Shown: positions 1 to 11,155 of the stretch, one piece after another
Layout of the letters: each line of letters starts with the position of its first letter
Position numbering within the stretch: position 1 is the first letter of the stretch
NCBI GenBank assembly: GCA_003151825.1
Contig: PLYO01000032.1
Coordinates: forward strand, 23,555 to 87,554
DNA: 64,000 nt
Source: Ignavibacteriota bacterium
GTDB lineage: Bacteria > Bacteroidota > Ignavibacteria > Palsa-1295
Direction: 5' to 3'
Notes under the pieces: model-generated
Database searches by the model: none
The model's input: only the letters and a program-made list of their open reading frames with translations
Told to the model about the DNA's origin: nothing
Position numbers and translations under genes: made by a program

Positions 1-949
1 GGAGCGCGAGCAGTTGATCGTACCAATACTCCACTCCGGTGGACCACATGAACGAATGCATCGTGCTATCGTCCCACGACGTGATGAACGATTTCGGCAG
101 AGGGTCAGCGGTGATGGCGCCCGCATCCTCATGGACGAGCATCTTGCCCAGATCGGAGGCCAGCGTGATTTCATTGTATTCATCGCTATAAAGCTTATAC
201 GATGCGCCGACGCGGAGTTCGGTCGGGAGCGGATCCGCCTGGAGCGCATCGACGTACTTGATCTTCGGTCCGACATCGGCCAAAATAAAGCCAACCTGGA
301 GCGCATTTGCGATACCGTCGATGTAAGTGGAATCGGGTTTCCAGAGCGCGCTCAGATCGAACGAGACCGACTCACCGACGCCATTCGATTGCTCGTTAGC
401 CACATGGAGTGTCGAGAGCGTGGATTGGATATAGCGTAAGCTGCCGCCAAAACCCCAATCATCCGCAAGTTTCGTCGCGTAGGCCAGGGTCACGGCATAT
501 TCAAATGAATTGAAGGTGGCAAGCGCAGTTGGCGAATTTTCGGTCGTGTAAATAAATGTGCCGAGATTCAGGAAGATAATGCTTGCCCCGATCGTCCCGC
601 CAAACTTATCGTTGTCATTCCACTTGAAGTTCAGATTTTCATAAAAGAGATCGCTTTGGTTGAATTGCGGGAGCCATTGCGAATGCGTGAACGCTACTGC
701 CGTGCCAGTTTGAAAGGCGAGGCCCGCTGGATTATAATAAATGGCGCCGACATCATCCGGAATACTCGTGCCGACATCCCCCATGCCACTCGATCGGGCG
801 TCCGGCGCGATCAACATAAACGGCACCGCCGTGGAAACGATGGCGGAAGAGGTCTGCTGCGCGCGCGCGCTCCCTGGAAGGGCAAGGAATAACGTCGCGA
901 GCGCGAGCGCACAATTCCGGAAAAATGTTCCTTGTTTTGAGAGTTTCAT
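1..949 (-). CDS. porV: PorV/PorQ family type IX secretion outer membrane protein (3' end beyond window)
   Basis: Open frame read by hand on the minus strand from ATG at 949: MKLSKQGTFFRNCALALATLFLALPGSARAQQ... then PFMLIAPDARSSGMGDVGTSIPDDVGAIYYNPAGLAF, the PorV/PorQ N-terminal signature. Lies directly downstream of porU. Missing from the ORF track because it runs off the window. Confidence 0.85.
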   Translation of the reverse strand, partial: MKLSKQGTFFRNCALALATLFLALPGSARAQQTSSAIVSTAVPFMLIAPDARSSGMGDVGTSIPDDVGAIYYNPAGLAFQTGTAVAFTHSQWLPQFNQSDLFYENLNFKWNDNDKFGGTIGASIIFLNLGTFIYTTENSPTALATFNSFEYAVTLAYATKLADDWGFGGSLRYIQSTLSTLHVANEQSNGVGESVSFDLSALWKPDSTYIDGIANALQVGFILADVGPKIKYVDALQADPLPTELRVGASYKLYSDEYNEITLASDLGKMLVHEDAGAITADPLPKSFITSWDDSTMHSFMWSTGVEYWYDQLLAL

Positions 950-1032
950 TCGTTGTATCGTCCTTCTGTTTGGTTGAATCGTCCTTCTGGTCATTGGTTT
1001 CCGCCTACTTCTCCTATTAAATTTGGTTTCTT

Positions 1033-4000
1033 TTAACGCAATACCACGCATTTACCCGTGGCGAACGAAGATGTTCCATCGCCCACGTCCTGCGCGTTGA
1101 CAACGAACATGTATGCGCCATTGGCGACATTCGTCTCGCTCGCATCCCGGCCATCCCACGGAATTTCGATCACGCTTTCACTTGAGGAGGCCGTGAGCGT
1201 GCGCACGAGACGGCCATCGGTGTCATAAATTGAAAGTGTTACATTGACAAGGCTGCCCGCCTGCCCTGGCTGCACAAAGCTGAAGGTCGTGTGGTCTTGC
1301 AATGGGTCCGGCACAACCGAGATATTGTATAATTCGTAGGGTAGATCGTTCTTCGCGACAAAATCGACGCTGGCAAAGGATGCGTAATCGTAAGTATTGA
1401 ATGCCCGGACGTGCAGTGTATGATGTCCGGCAGGAAGCTCGATGGGCTGCTGGCTCGTTCCCGAAGTAAAATCATTCTCTTTGGAGACGTAGCTGCCGGA
1501 GAGATCGATTGCCGAGCCCTCGGCGTCATCGACCCATGCCGTAAAACTGTGGCCGATGCTGGCCGTCGAAGTGTTAAGACCATACAGATCGGTCACATCG
1601 ACGATGATCGTCGAATGCATCGAGACGTCATCGCCGCTTTGGAAAGAGCGGCTGCCGAGCCATACGTTGAGCGCAGGGCCGCTCGTATCCTGGACGGCCT
1701 CCTGTGCGGAATCCGGGCTGATAAGCCGAATGCCTGCGTTATCGCCGAGCGCGGTGCGTCCCTCCGCGCCCGAATACGCATAACCCGAAAGGGTGGCGAA
1801 TCCGGAATCGAGCTTTGCATCACGAGGAATAATAAAACTAACGGTGAATTGCCCATTGGTAACCGTTGCCGTGCCGCTGTAGAGAATTGGTCCTTCGATC
1901 AAATAGTGATCAACCCATTGAGACGTATCGGGCAGGAAGGTGGAAGTTGCAATTACCTGCGTTGGGGTGTCGAAGAGTGTAACAGTAACAGTACCGTTGA
2001 AGGAATTATCTATTGCGGAACCCTGCGAACTGTCACTGCGGATGCTGCCCGCAATCCGCACCTTAGAGAGCGCTGGCACTCGGAGCGTATCGCTTGCGAG
2101 CGAACTGCCGTTGATCGAATCGAACGTTACATAAAGCTTTGGAAGAAGAAGCCGTTGCGCGGGATCGCCAAGAAGATAAAAATCTACAAAGTCGCCGCCA
2201 TCGGATTTGCCGGCGACGAGCGCCTCGCCCACCGTCGAAGTCCCGTGGCCCGAGTCCTGCTGGAACAGCGTTTGATAAAACCCCTGGACAAGCGGCTCGC
2301 CGCTGGTGACCGAGCGGGAGGTTCCGAGCAGCCCGATCGCGCCGCCGTCCGGCTTCATCAGGAAGAGCTCCCCGCCGGAGAACACCGAGAAATCATCGTA
2401 GCGGCTAAAATCGCACGTCGCGGTGGTTACGTACGCAAGCCGGTCGAAATTGGTAAGTTGGTCGATCGACGAAGGAACGTTTAAAACAGATTCGTGAGTC
2501 CATACTTCCGGGTTTCCATGACCGACAAACGAGAAAAGTACCGTCCCTGAATTGAACGCATTCATAATCGCCGTATTAACTTCGGGCTTCAACCGCTGAC
2601 CATTCGAAGCATAAACCGTCGGATAACTGACCTCATAAACCTTATGTACGAGCACACGATCCTGTAAGTGGGTTATTTCGTTCTGGGTATCTGCAAAGTG
2701 ATTGAGCTGATCGATCGGGGGCGAGAATTCCGGGTCATTGTGGTCATCGGCAAGGAACGTCCCGAGCGAGCGCCATGTGCCCGAGTCGCTGCCATGCTCG
2801 TATTCCTGGACTTTTGCTACGTAGGCTTTGGCATCGGCCTCGTTGCGGGCCGAGATGCGGCCGACGGCAAGGTCATACTGTTGTGCCGGCTCGCTGTCAG
2901 AAAGGTGAACGAAGAATGCGTCGTCCGGATATGGGTCGCCGATACCTGTACGAAAACCGCCGGGGTAGGTCATAGGCTCGTACTCCCAGGGTGGAAGATA
3001 GTCCGGCGCGGATGTTTGGCGGTTTTGATAATCGCAGTGACCGCCTCCGAGCAGTGTAAGATAAAGTGGCCGTGTCTGTGCATGGCGCTGTGTATAGGCC
3101 ATAAAATCGCGCAATGCGACGATGTCGCTGTTGCCATACCCAAATTCCTGATAAATTTGTTCGATGGTTACGACTGCCGCAGACATGGCTTCGGTCGCTT
3201 GGCCGCCTTCTTCGCGGAGTGCCGCGAGTTTATTCGCTTCCGTGAGGAATGCTTGCGGAGCGACGATAATCTCGTCCGCGCCGGTTTGGCAGATCGAGGT
3301 ACGGAGCGATGGCGCAGCCAATGAAGCGATAGCCGGCGAAAGCACCGATTGAGCGGAGAACGCGATGAACCGGCGCATTGCATGAGGCTGGCCTTGCAGA
3401 AGAGCGGTTATAATGTCACTACTTGCGCTTGCGACGATATGCGGAGCAAGCGAATTCGTCACGTCCCAAAGCTCGCCGCCGCTGGCGCCGGTGAACTGAT
3501 ACTCGAACGCGATGCCCGTATCGATCAACATGAACGGAATGGACTGCGCACCGATAGCCGTGTTCCGGCGATACGCTAACTCGATAAAATCGAGCCAGGC
3601 ATTCGCGGTCACGCTGGAGCTGGTAAAGGTTAGCGAAACGTTGAGCGGCGCCTGGATACCACGATCGAGGACGAGCGTGGAGTCCCAATCGCGGGAGGGA
3701 GAACCGCCGACACGACAGGGAAGCGTACCGACGGGCTGGTTATTTATCTGAACCATAACAAAACCGGAATCGGCGGTGTCGATCTGACCGTCGTGGGCAA
3801 CGCGAATAATGGACGAATCGCCGGTATAGCCCGGAGCGTCAACGCTGACCTGAAGAGGTTGACCCTGAATGATTGCCTGATCGAGCATTTCACGGCCAAT
3901 GTTGCTACCGGTGACGCCAATCTCCAGCGTCCTATCCACTTCGCGGCACACGGCGGTGAGTACCTCGTTGCTTGGGATCGGCGTGCGTTGCAGCGCGTCC

Positions 4001-5247
4001 GCCTGGGTATTTACTCGCAGCCCCTGACCGAGCAGGGCGCCGCCGACCTTTAGTAAGAAATGCCCGGTCGATGTATAGGGATTGAGATTATGATACAGGC
4101 CGTTCAGGCGATCGGTGTCAATTTGCATGTATTTCCATACGCTCACGCCATTAGCATAAAAATAAAGATCGGTGACCGTCCCTCCATTCGTTCGAACGTC
4201 GATCGGCGCTTGGATCCATTCGCCGCTCGAATCGGTCGGGCCTTCGAGCGAGGTTTGGACTTCCGAGCCAAGCATTGCTCCGCCGATACCGAAGAGTTCT
4301 ATCGTGCTCGGGTCGATGGTGCCCGTGATGCCATTATTGGCCAGGTCCTGCGCGCTGATACGATAGATGCCCTCGTCGGTTGTCGTAATCTGAAGCCATT
4401 GCCCGCTGCCCTCCACATCCATCGGACTTACTGATAGACTCTTTCCGGCTTCCGATGCTTTGATAGCCGATGGCCACTCCACCATTCCGCGCGTATAAAA
4501 GCTCGTGACCGTTCCATTCACGAAAAGGGTACGGAAAAATTCCGATTCCTGGGAAGAGATCGTAACGCCCGCCGAAGCATTCGGCGCGGTGTTCGAAGCA
4601 TCGGAGAAGGTAATGCGCAGCGTAAGTGACTTTACCCGCGTCACGCTGCGCGAACTGGCATCGTATTGGATTGGAGAAATAAGAATGCGTTCCGAGAAGG
4701 CGGTACGGAAACGGCTTACCGGGCTAATATCGAATAACTCGCCCGCCGCAGTGGCATTATAGCGATCTTCGTGGATGAGATACTGCTTGATGAGGTCCCC
4801 GTTTTTCTTCCGATAAGTTGGTACGGGAGCAAGATCGATTCCGGGAAGGACTTCGAGCGACTGGCTGACGATTGTTACCGTCGCGGGTTGCCGGCTTGGC
4901 GCGAGCAATGGCAGCGCGAGCCGCATCACCTCCGCCGCGCCTGTGGAATCGGTGAGGATTCCACCCGGAAACGTCATTTCCGTATAAGCGCGGCCTACAC
5001 TATCTCGCACCGTTTGCGACGAGTACCTCGGCTGAATGCGAACGATGATTTCCTCCGGCTTTACCGAGAGGACACGATAGCTCTTCGGGCCGGCCACTTG
5101 CGAGCGCGCGGGTTGAGCGAAGAATTGAAACCCAAAAATAAAGGAAAGTGTGAGGAAGGCGAGCGTTCTTGGATAAAGTCCAGACATGACCTTAGGACGC
5201 TCCTGGAGCGCATCCGGCTTAAGACGGCAAATGATGTGGTTCCGCAT
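1033..5247 (-). CDS. porU: Type IX secretion system sortase PorU (C25 gingipain-like peptidase)
   Basis: 1404 aa; YLTLLGGGHCDYQN..., VLFSFVGHGNPEVWTHESVL, TTATCDFSRYDDFSVFSGGELFL (C25 His and Cys motifs); FlgD-like C-terminus. The true start may be downstream at MSGLYPRTLAFLTLSFIFGFQ. Confidence 0.85.
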   Translation of the reverse strand: MRNHIICRLKPDALQERPKVMSGLYPRTLAFLTLSFIFGFQFFAQPARSQVAGPKSYRVLSVKPEEIIVRIQPRYSSQTVRDSVGRAYTEMTFPGGILTDSTGAAEVMRLALPLLAPSRQPATVTIVSQSLEVLPGIDLAPVPTYRKKNGDLIKQYLIHEDRYNATAAGELFDISPVSRFRTAFSERILISPIQYDASSRSVTRVKSLTLRITFSDASNTAPNASAGVTISSQESEFFRTLFVNGTVTSFYTRGMVEWPSAIKASEAGKSLSVSPMDVEGSGQWLQITTTDEGIYRISAQDLANNGITGTIDPSTIELFGIGGAMLGSEVQTSLEGPTDSSGEWIQAPIDVRTNGGTVTDLYFYANGVSVWKYMQIDTDRLNGLYHNLNPYTSTGHFLLKVGGALLGQGLRVNTQADALQRTPIPSNEVLTAVCREVDRTLEIGVTGSNIGREMLDQAIIQGQPLQVSVDAPGYTGDSSIIRVAHDGQIDTADSGFVMVQINNQPVGTLPCRVGGSPSRDWDSTLVLDRGIQAPLNVSLTFTSSSVTANAWLDFIELAYRRNTAIGAQSIPFMLIDTGIAFEYQFTGASGGELWDVTNSLAPHIVASASSDIITALLQGQPHAMRRFIAFSAQSVLSPAIASLAAPSLRTSICQTGADEIIVAPQAFLTEANKLAALREEGGQATEAMSAAVVTIEQIYQEFGYGNSDIVALRDFMAYTQRHAQTRPLYLTLLGGGHCDYQNRQTSAPDYLPPWEYEPMTYPGGFRTGIGDPYPDDAFFVHLSDSEPAQQYDLAVGRISARNEADAKAYVAKVQEYEHGSDSGTWRSLGTFLADDHNDPEFSPPIDQLNHFADTQNEITHLQDRVLVHKVYEVSYPTVYASNGQRLKPEVNTAIMNAFNSGTVLFSFVGHGNPEVWTHESVLNVPSSIDQLTNFDRLAYVTTATCDFSRYDDFSVFSGGELFLMKPDGGAIGLLGTSRSVTSGEPLVQGFYQTLFQQDSGHGTSTVGEALVAGKSDGGDFVDFYLLGDPAQRLLLPKLYVTFDSINGSSLASDTLRVPALSKVRIAGSIRSDSSQGSAIDNSFNGTVTVTLFDTPTQVIATSTFLPDTSQWVDHYLIEGPILYSGTATVTNGQFTVSFIIPRDAKLDSGFATLSGYAYSGAEGRTALGDNAGIRLISPDSAQEAVQDTSGPALNVWLGSRSFQSGDDVSMHSTIIVDVTDLYGLNTSTASIGHSFTAWVDDAEGSAIDLSGSYVSKENDFTSGTSQQPIELPAGHHTLHVRAFNTYDYASFASVDFVAKNDLPYELYNISVVPDPLQDHTTFSFVQPGQAGSLVNVTLSIYDTDGRLVRTLTASSSESVIEIPWDGRDASETNVANGAYMFVVNAQDVGDGTSSFATGKCVVLR

Positions 5248-5708
5248 CGACTTTTATTTCCGATCTATCATACACACCTCTCACCGCTCCGCGAGTGATG
5301 CGTAGCGATGAGCATGGGTCCGTGTAAAAACAGCCAAAAGATTTTCTGGCTGCGGATGAATGTTTACCTTTCGATCAGTGAGCACTCATCTCGCTGGTGT
5401 CTTAAAAATCGTAGAAATGGTCGATAGGTTCGCGGTTTTTAATAAAGAAGAGGAGCCATTCGCATCGCCGACGATGCTTCCGCGCCATCAATGATAATTC
5501 GTGGAGCGGTATTCAAGGCACATGAGCAAACGTTAAGAATGCGAAAGAGTTTCGCTCCAATTCGGAGATTGTGAGTTGCTCATAGATTGCCGCCGCCAAG
5601 CCGGATTATGGGCAAGACTCGGCTTCAAATTTGGCGAAAATGAGCGGAATTGAAAGAATTTTCCTTTCGCACTTGCTTTGGCCTTTAAAAATGTGTAAAT
5701 TAGCATCC

Positions 5709-6527
5709 ATGAATTATATCATCCGAAGCATTTCGAAGGCGCTTTTTATCCTGCTCCTTGCACTATCCATGCCGAATATCGGCAGAGGACAGAGCATCCA
5801 GTTCTCACATCCCGGCGGCGCTGAATCCGCGCTTCCGGAACGCAGCGCCCGCCGTATCGAGCGGTTTCTCGCGCATCAATTCCCCATGCGGCAAATGAGG
5901 CGATGCGCGCGCGAAGCCGGTGAACGCATGGAACCAAAGTCAGCACTAAGCCGAAGCGTGACCTATCGAGTCGTTTCGCAGGACGGATTGAGCTTTGTAC
6001 TTGTGGGTTATTCCGCTGAATGGAATGAGCCGGTGAACGAACTCGCCATCTATCGGATGGAACCCGATGGGCCAAATCAGGTGTGGCGCTCGCGGCCGTG
6101 GGAAGGATGTTTCTCTGATTTGCACTTTTTCACCGTGGCGGAGCGTGACAAAAATATTGTGCTTTTTCAGGAGGGCGGTAGCGAGGGCGAGTTCGGGCTT
6201 GCGAGCGTATTCACATTTACAAACGCGCCGCAGGGTTTGTACCTTCGCGATCTCACTCCGGAACTGCCCTGGCTTCGCGCCCGCGCGCACTTTCCGTTCC
6301 GAGCGCTCTATGCGGAACGAATCTCGATGCGCACGATAGATAATTCCTCGAAGCATTCCGGCAAAGGCGACATCGTGCTTTCGGCCAGCGATGAGGAATA
6401 CAATCTCGGCATGGCCCGTCTTGTCCGGCCCGGACGATCGTGGAAGTATAATACAGCGCATAATCGTTTCGAGCGCATGAACACGATGTATGTGCCGGGA
6501 CTGCCCGAAGCAACGAGCAACAGATAA
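5709..6527 (+). CDS. Secreted protein of unknown function
   Basis: ORF 5631..6527; internal Met at 5709 gives a signal peptide (MNYIIRSISKALFILLLALSMPNIGRG). Confidence 0.6.
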   Translation: MNYIIRSISKALFILLLALSMPNIGRGQSIQFSHPGGAESALPERSARRIERFLAHQFPMRQMRRCAREAGERMEPKSALSRSVTYRVVSQDGLSFVLVGYSAEWNEPVNELAIYRMEPDGPNQVWRSRPWEGCFSDLHFFTVAERDKNIVLFQEGGSEGEFGLASVFTFTNAPQGLYLRDLTPELPWLRARAHFPFRALYAERISMRTIDNSSKHSGKGDIVLSASDEEYNLGMARLVRPGRSWKYNTAHNRFERMNTMYVPGLPEATSNR

Positions 6528-6546
6528 TGTGAACGCCTAACATCTC

Positions 6547-7053
6547 ATGCATTGGTTTGCCGCCAGAAATTTGCCAAGGATTTTGTTATCGCTGATGGTT
6601 ATTGCCATCGGCGGCTGCGTGGTTAATTTAAAGACCACACTCCAGAAACGGGAGCGGATTCATGTCGATGCGCACTACCGGTATCCGGGCAGGAACGAAT
6701 TTAGCTCGTCGGAACGATTTTATAAGAAGGAAATCGATAGCGGGCATTTTGCGCAGACCGTCTGCTCGCTCGATCCCGGACAGCAGTTGTTGGTGCTGAA
6801 CAAGGCCGTTGTGCTGCATTTTTATCAGATGCCGGATACGTTTTATCATGCGGATCGTGCCCAATCCGGCCCGCCGCAATTCTTACGGATCTGGGCCGAT
6901 ACGTTAGATAAAACCGTCTATTGGAGCGGCTCGATGCAAGACCTGCAACCGGCGGATAATCATTTGCAGGAGCTTGTCGAATATATAGACTCCATCGTAA
7001 AATCGACGGACGACTACCAGGGATTGCCAAAATCGAAACTGACGGGGGAATAG
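6547..7053 (+). CDS. Putative lipoprotein, unknown function
   Basis: 168 aa with N-terminal hydrophobic segment and GGC lipobox-like motif. Confidence 0.55.
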   Translation: MHWFAARNLPRILLSLMVIAIGGCVVNLKTTLQKRERIHVDAHYRYPGRNEFSSSERFYKKEIDSGHFAQTVCSLDPGQQLLVLNKAVVLHFYQMPDTFYHADRAQSGPPQFLRIWADTLDKTVYWSGSMQDLQPADNHLQELVEYIDSIVKSTDDYQGLPKSKLTGE

Positions 7054-7062
7054 TCCGCGGCG

Positions 7063-9243
7063 TTATTCCTTCACAAATTGCACCCGCGAGTGACCATCGC
7101 TGATGGAATACACGCCTTGCGGAAGCCCACTCACATCGAGGTCATGATCGCCATTTGCGCTATGCAGCCACGTTCGGCCAAGCAGATCGGAGATGACGAT
7201 GTCATTCGAGCTTGACTCGATGTGTAATAGGCCGGTCGCGGGATTTGGATAGATGGCAAAATTGGATGTTAATTCATTCGAGACCGGAGCTACGCTTGCT
7301 GGCGCGTCAGGAATAAACTCCACAAGCCCCTGTCCGTTCGTGCCGAACCAGACATTGCCGATGCGATCGGCCATTCCTGTCCAAATGTCTTCGGTTCCGA
7401 TGTTGGAATTAGAAGTGGTAAATGCGGTCCACGAGTTGCCATCGAATACTGAAGCGCCAGTTCCATTGCCACCGAGCCAGACATTCCCGCGCGAATCAAT
7501 CGCGGTTACAGAGGCATACGGAACAATTTGTGGATCGGTCACTAATGTCCATTTCGTTCCATCCCAATGGTAGGGGCCGTTTTCCGTGGCGGCCCACACG
7601 CCGCCTTTTACATCGGCTGATAGGCTATTCGTGTAACTCGCATTTAGCGCCGTCGAATGCTGCCAAGCCTCGCTGCCGGCCATGAATTCGAATATTCCTG
7701 CAACACCATAACATCCCGCCCACACATTGTCGGCGGTATCCAGCGTGAGCGCCATGGCCTGAGGATAAACGTCTGGCTCGACCCACGTCTTCCATCCTAT
7801 GCCATCGAATCGTGCAATGCCAGAATGATCCCCGGTATTTCCTTCCCAGCCATTGCCGACCCACAGAGCGTGGTGCCGCTGATCCCACATCAAAGAGTAG
7901 ATCACGTTCGAGAACGTATCTACCTTATGCAAATCAATGAGCGTCGCCGTGCTGCCATCGAATTTTGTGATGCCGCCTCCGCCCGATCCAACATAAACGT
8001 TGCCGCTGCTATCGGCGCACAGAGCCAGCACACCGCTCGTACCATTTACCAGGCTGTCATAGATGGTCCAATTGGCGCCGTCGTACATATAGAGCATGTG
8101 GTAATAGCGCATCCCGAACCAATCGCGCCCTTTGCTATCGACGGTCATCGCATAGACTTCATCGTTCTCGAACGGGCAACCGGAAAAATTATTATAAATA
8201 GCCCAAGCTGTATCCTTACCATACGCAATACCGCCGCCGCCATTGCCGGCAATCCATAAGGAATCGCCAATAGGGATAACGGAACAGTCGCCAAAGAAGG
8301 GACGTCTTTGTTGTTGATGCAGTACCGAATCGATCCAAATGATGCCATACGCATCGCCGCCCCACATCATGCCCGCAGTATCTTCTTCGAGATCGAATGT
8401 AGCGTTATTGGTCGCAAGGTCTTCGTAGAGTTCCCACCCGAGACCTGGTATCTGGCGGTTTACAATTTCTGCAAAACCAATCCACAGCGCGCCGGTGTGA
8501 TCGACGGTCATGCACCAGGGATTATCCGGATCGAGTTCGTGAGCAAGCACCGTATCGATCTCTTTTATGGTGTGAGTTACAGTGTCGAAGGTCGTATCGT
8601 ACACCCAATGTCCATCGAGCGTGTCATTATGCACTTCCCAGTTCGACGTGCCATCGAATTTCAAAATATACCCGCGATCGATCGAAGTAAGATTATAGCT
8701 CGTCCCGACCCAAATATTTCCTTGCCGGTCAGCGGCGACGGCCTCGATGCTATTGCTGGCCAGCGGCGCGTTTAGCGAATCGTATTTCGTCCACGCACCT
8801 TTGTCATACTTCAGCAGCCCATTGCCCGTTGCAACCCAGAGACGCCCCAGGCTATCGACGGCAAGAATACCGCCGTCGCTGCCGGGCAACGGGCTGTTGG
8901 TCGAATTGAACACACTCCAATTCCCATTTTTGAATTTTGCCAGGCCACCGCTCTGTGTCGAGACCCATAACGTGTCGTTTTTGTCCACCGCCAATTTCCA
9001 AACGTCGTTAGACGGAATCGCGGAGTTGTCGGTCGTGTAGAGCGCGAGGATGGTATCCTTCGCTCGGTCGAACTTCAAAAGCCCGGCGTCGGTTGCGACC
9101 CACAAATAGGGCCCATCGCCGACCATGGCACGCGGCGTCGTGGAATTGATAAAATGCCGCCAGGTTCCCGCAGGCTGCTGCGCCGATGCGAGTGAGGAAA
9201 CGCTGAGTAATCCAAGTAGTAGAATCAAGTATGATGTTTTCAT
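7063..9243 (-). CDS. Two-component-regulator-propeller-like secreted protein with T9SS type A sorting tail
   Basis: 726 aa; repeated blades (LWVATDAGLLKFD, LWVSTQSGGLAKF, LWVATGNGLLKYD, IWVGTSYNL); C-terminal NFAIYPNPATGLLHIESS...GVYSISDGHSRVQFVKE. Confidence 0.8.
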   Translation of the reverse strand: MKTSYLILLLGLLSVSSLASAQQPAGTWRHFINSTTPRAMVGDGPYLWVATDAGLLKFDRAKDTILALYTTDNSAIPSNDVWKLAVDKNDTLWVSTQSGGLAKFKNGNWSVFNSTNSPLPGSDGGILAVDSLGRLWVATGNGLLKYDKGAWTKYDSLNAPLASNSIEAVAADRQGNIWVGTSYNLTSIDRGYILKFDGTSNWEVHNDTLDGHWVYDTTFDTVTHTIKEIDTVLAHELDPDNPWCMTVDHTGALWIGFAEIVNRQIPGLGWELYEDLATNNATFDLEEDTAGMMWGGDAYGIIWIDSVLHQQQRRPFFGDCSVIPIGDSLWIAGNGGGGIAYGKDTAWAIYNNFSGCPFENDEVYAMTVDSKGRDWFGMRYYHMLYMYDGANWTIYDSLVNGTSGVLALCADSSGNVYVGSGGGGITKFDGSTATLIDLHKVDTFSNVIYSLMWDQRHHALWVGNGWEGNTGDHSGIARFDGIGWKTWVEPDVYPQAMALTLDTADNVWAGCYGVAGIFEFMAGSEAWQHSTALNASYTNSLSADVKGGVWAATENGPYHWDGTKWTLVTDPQIVPYASVTAIDSRGNVWLGGNGTGASVFDGNSWTAFTTSNSNIGTEDIWTGMADRIGNVWFGTNGQGLVEFIPDAPASVAPVSNELTSNFAIYPNPATGLLHIESSSNDIVISDLLGRTWLHSANGDHDLDVSGLPQGVYSISDGHSRVQFVKE

Positions 9244-10352
9244 GGTAATAATCGATAAGAAAGTCCAAAATCGAAAAAATTACGGACGTTTTGCGGCGCG
9301 GTGTAGGTGCCGGAATTAAGCTGTTCGCGCGAATAGGAAAGGACTGCGCTCAAGTTATCCCACGGGTTCCATTCGAGACCCGCCGAGGCTCTCCAGAGAA
9401 ATCCCGCGCTGGGTTTGCTTGCAAAGCCGGTCGCAAATGGCTCAATGCCGAGAATTTCAAGATCGTTTGCATGGAATGTGTAATAAATTCCCGGCAGCGA
9501 GATAGGATTGTCGGAATATTGCCAGGTCGTCTGATGAGTATATGTAATTTTGCCCGTGGCGGGATTGTATGCCTCCCATGTCACAGTGGTCGAAGAAATT
9601 TGCCGATAGATGTGCTGTGAATATCCAATCCCTGCTTCCTGAAACCGGTCGAAGCGATAGCCAGCTTGGTAATTCAGATCGTTCGCGCTCGTCGCGGCGA
9701 ATTCGGGATGCGCGGGATCGACTGGAATGCCGGGTTGCTCGAACGAGACGGACGCTGTCAGGCCGGAATAATCGAGCGGAGCATCAACTAACTGCAGTCG
9801 TTCGACACCAACGCCGATAGGCACGAAAGCCGCGCTCGGAATAATGCGCGGCAACTCCCTTGGTTCCACGAAGTCAACTGGCAGATCGTCATCGAGCCAT
9901 GCGTTCGTTGCCGCTGATATGTCGCTGTTTGAAGCGATGCGTTCATGAGTTTCTGCTGCACTCAGTGAAAACAAATTAGCTGCGGTCCTTTGAGTCCTTT
10001 TGCTCGAAACATGCCGTGTGGGAACGACAATGGCTAACTTCTGACCCGATACGGATGCGGCTATCTCCTGAGAGGACATCACGGCAGCCGGCGATGCCGG
10101 CCCGAGCGCCGAGAATGCGATCCAGGCGCTCCCGCCAGCCAGAAGCAATGCCGCGATTAACGTGGCGGCAAAATATTTGTGAAAGAAAAGCGCAAGATCG
10201 AGTCGCACCGAATCCAAGAGCGCCAGAGGCCGGAATCCAACGGTGCTCTTCGAGCGCAATTCTTCGCTCAGTAAATCGAGCGAAGGGCGTGGCCGCGCAT
10301 CGGTCTCGACGAGCGTGCGCAGCTTATCCCGTAAAGTTATTGGCTTATTCAT
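9240..10352 (-). CDS. Membrane protein of unknown function, possible anti-sigma partner of the adjacent sigma factor
   Basis: Start at MNKPITLRDKLRTLVETDARPRPS preferred over the track start at 10496; one TM segment (FAATLIAALLLAGGSAWIAFSAL); overlaps the 3' end of the sigma-factor ORF. Confidence 0.55.
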   Translation of the reverse strand: MNKPITLRDKLRTLVETDARPRPSLDLLSEELRSKSTVGFRPLALLDSVRLDLALFFHKYFAATLIAALLLAGGSAWIAFSALGPASPAAVMSSQEIAASVSGQKLAIVVPTRHVSSKRTQRTAANLFSLSAAETHERIASNSDISAATNAWLDDDLPVDFVEPRELPRIIPSAAFVPIGVGVERLQLVDAPLDYSGLTASVSFEQPGIPVDPAHPEFAATSANDLNYQAGYRFDRFQEAGIGYSQHIYRQISSTTVTWEAYNPATGKITYTHQTTWQYSDNPISLPGIYYTFHANDLEILGIEPFATGFASKPSAGFLWRASAGLEWNPWDNLSAVLSYSREQLNSGTYTAPQNVRNFFDFGLSYRLLP

Positions 10353-11049
10353 GTGTAGCAATCGCGAAAAATTGGTTGATGGATGGGCTATCGATTTTTT
10401 TCTGTTCTTCACTCTGAGTGGAATTGGTGCGATCGAGTCGTCGCTCGCCCGAGTCTTCCGCCACTCCGAGTTTCCTCGCCAGTTCGCGGCGTCCACGGCG
10501 CAGGCGCGATTTCACTCCCGAAAGCGTGCCACCCTGGATCGCGCGGATTTCTTCGAGCGAAAAACCGGTTATTTCGAAAAGCGTAACGGCCTCGCTCTGT
10601 TTTATCGGCAGCGACGCGATTGCTTCTCGCACGAGCCGCGCGTCCATCGAAGCTTCCGGTGAGCCGTCCGTGGCGGCAATCTCGTTAGCTTCGTCGCTCG
10701 CGATATGTCCGAACCACCTGGCGCGCCGCTGCCTGTGGCGCTCGATGCGCGTCGCCACCGTGAACAGGAAGCTCGTGAAAGCTTGCGGATCTCGGATGGT
10801 ATGGAAGCGTTCGTAAGTCGCTAAGATCGTTTCGCTCATGAGGTCGTTGGCGTCGTCGTAATCCCTCGTCATGGCAAGCGCGAACCGCCAGAGTCGGTCG
10901 TGAACCGGACCCAGCAGCGCCAGAAATGCTTCCTGCTTCGCTTGTGTCATGCTCGTGTCATGCGTGATGTACGTAGGTGGAATGGGATGCCCGAAAAGTT
11001 TCTTGGGCATGGTAATAATTATTTTAGTTACAACACTTGAGGGGACCAA
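10345..11049 (-). CDS. ECF-type RNA polymerase sigma-70 factor
   Basis: LWRFALAMTRDYDDANDLMSETILATYERF (region 2) and LPIKQSEAVTLFEITGFSLEEIRAIQGGTLSGVKSRLRRGRREL (region 4). Confidence 0.85.
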   Translation of the reverse strand: MVPSSVVTKIIITMPKKLFGHPIPPTYITHDTSMTQAKQEAFLALLGPVHDRLWRFALAMTRDYDDANDLMSETILATYERFHTIRDPQAFTSFLFTVATRIERHRQRRARWFGHIASDEANEIAATDGSPEASMDARLVREAIASLPIKQSEAVTLFEITGFSLEEIRAIQGGTLSGVKSRLRRGRRELARKLGVAEDSGERRLDRTNSTQSEEQKKIDSPSINQFFAIATHE

Positions 11050-11155
11050 TTATATTCGAGGGTTTGAATTTTGGCGTGAGTGAAAAAATATCCGAAATCG
11101 CACAGCCGCCGAAAAATCGTCGTATATTAGTAGCGTCTTATATGTGCACCTGTCC

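Noticed and set aside
1411-2484. 357-aa plus-strand ORF
   Set aside because: Lies fully antisense to porU, arginine-rich shadow-ORF composition, no recognisable domain or start signals.
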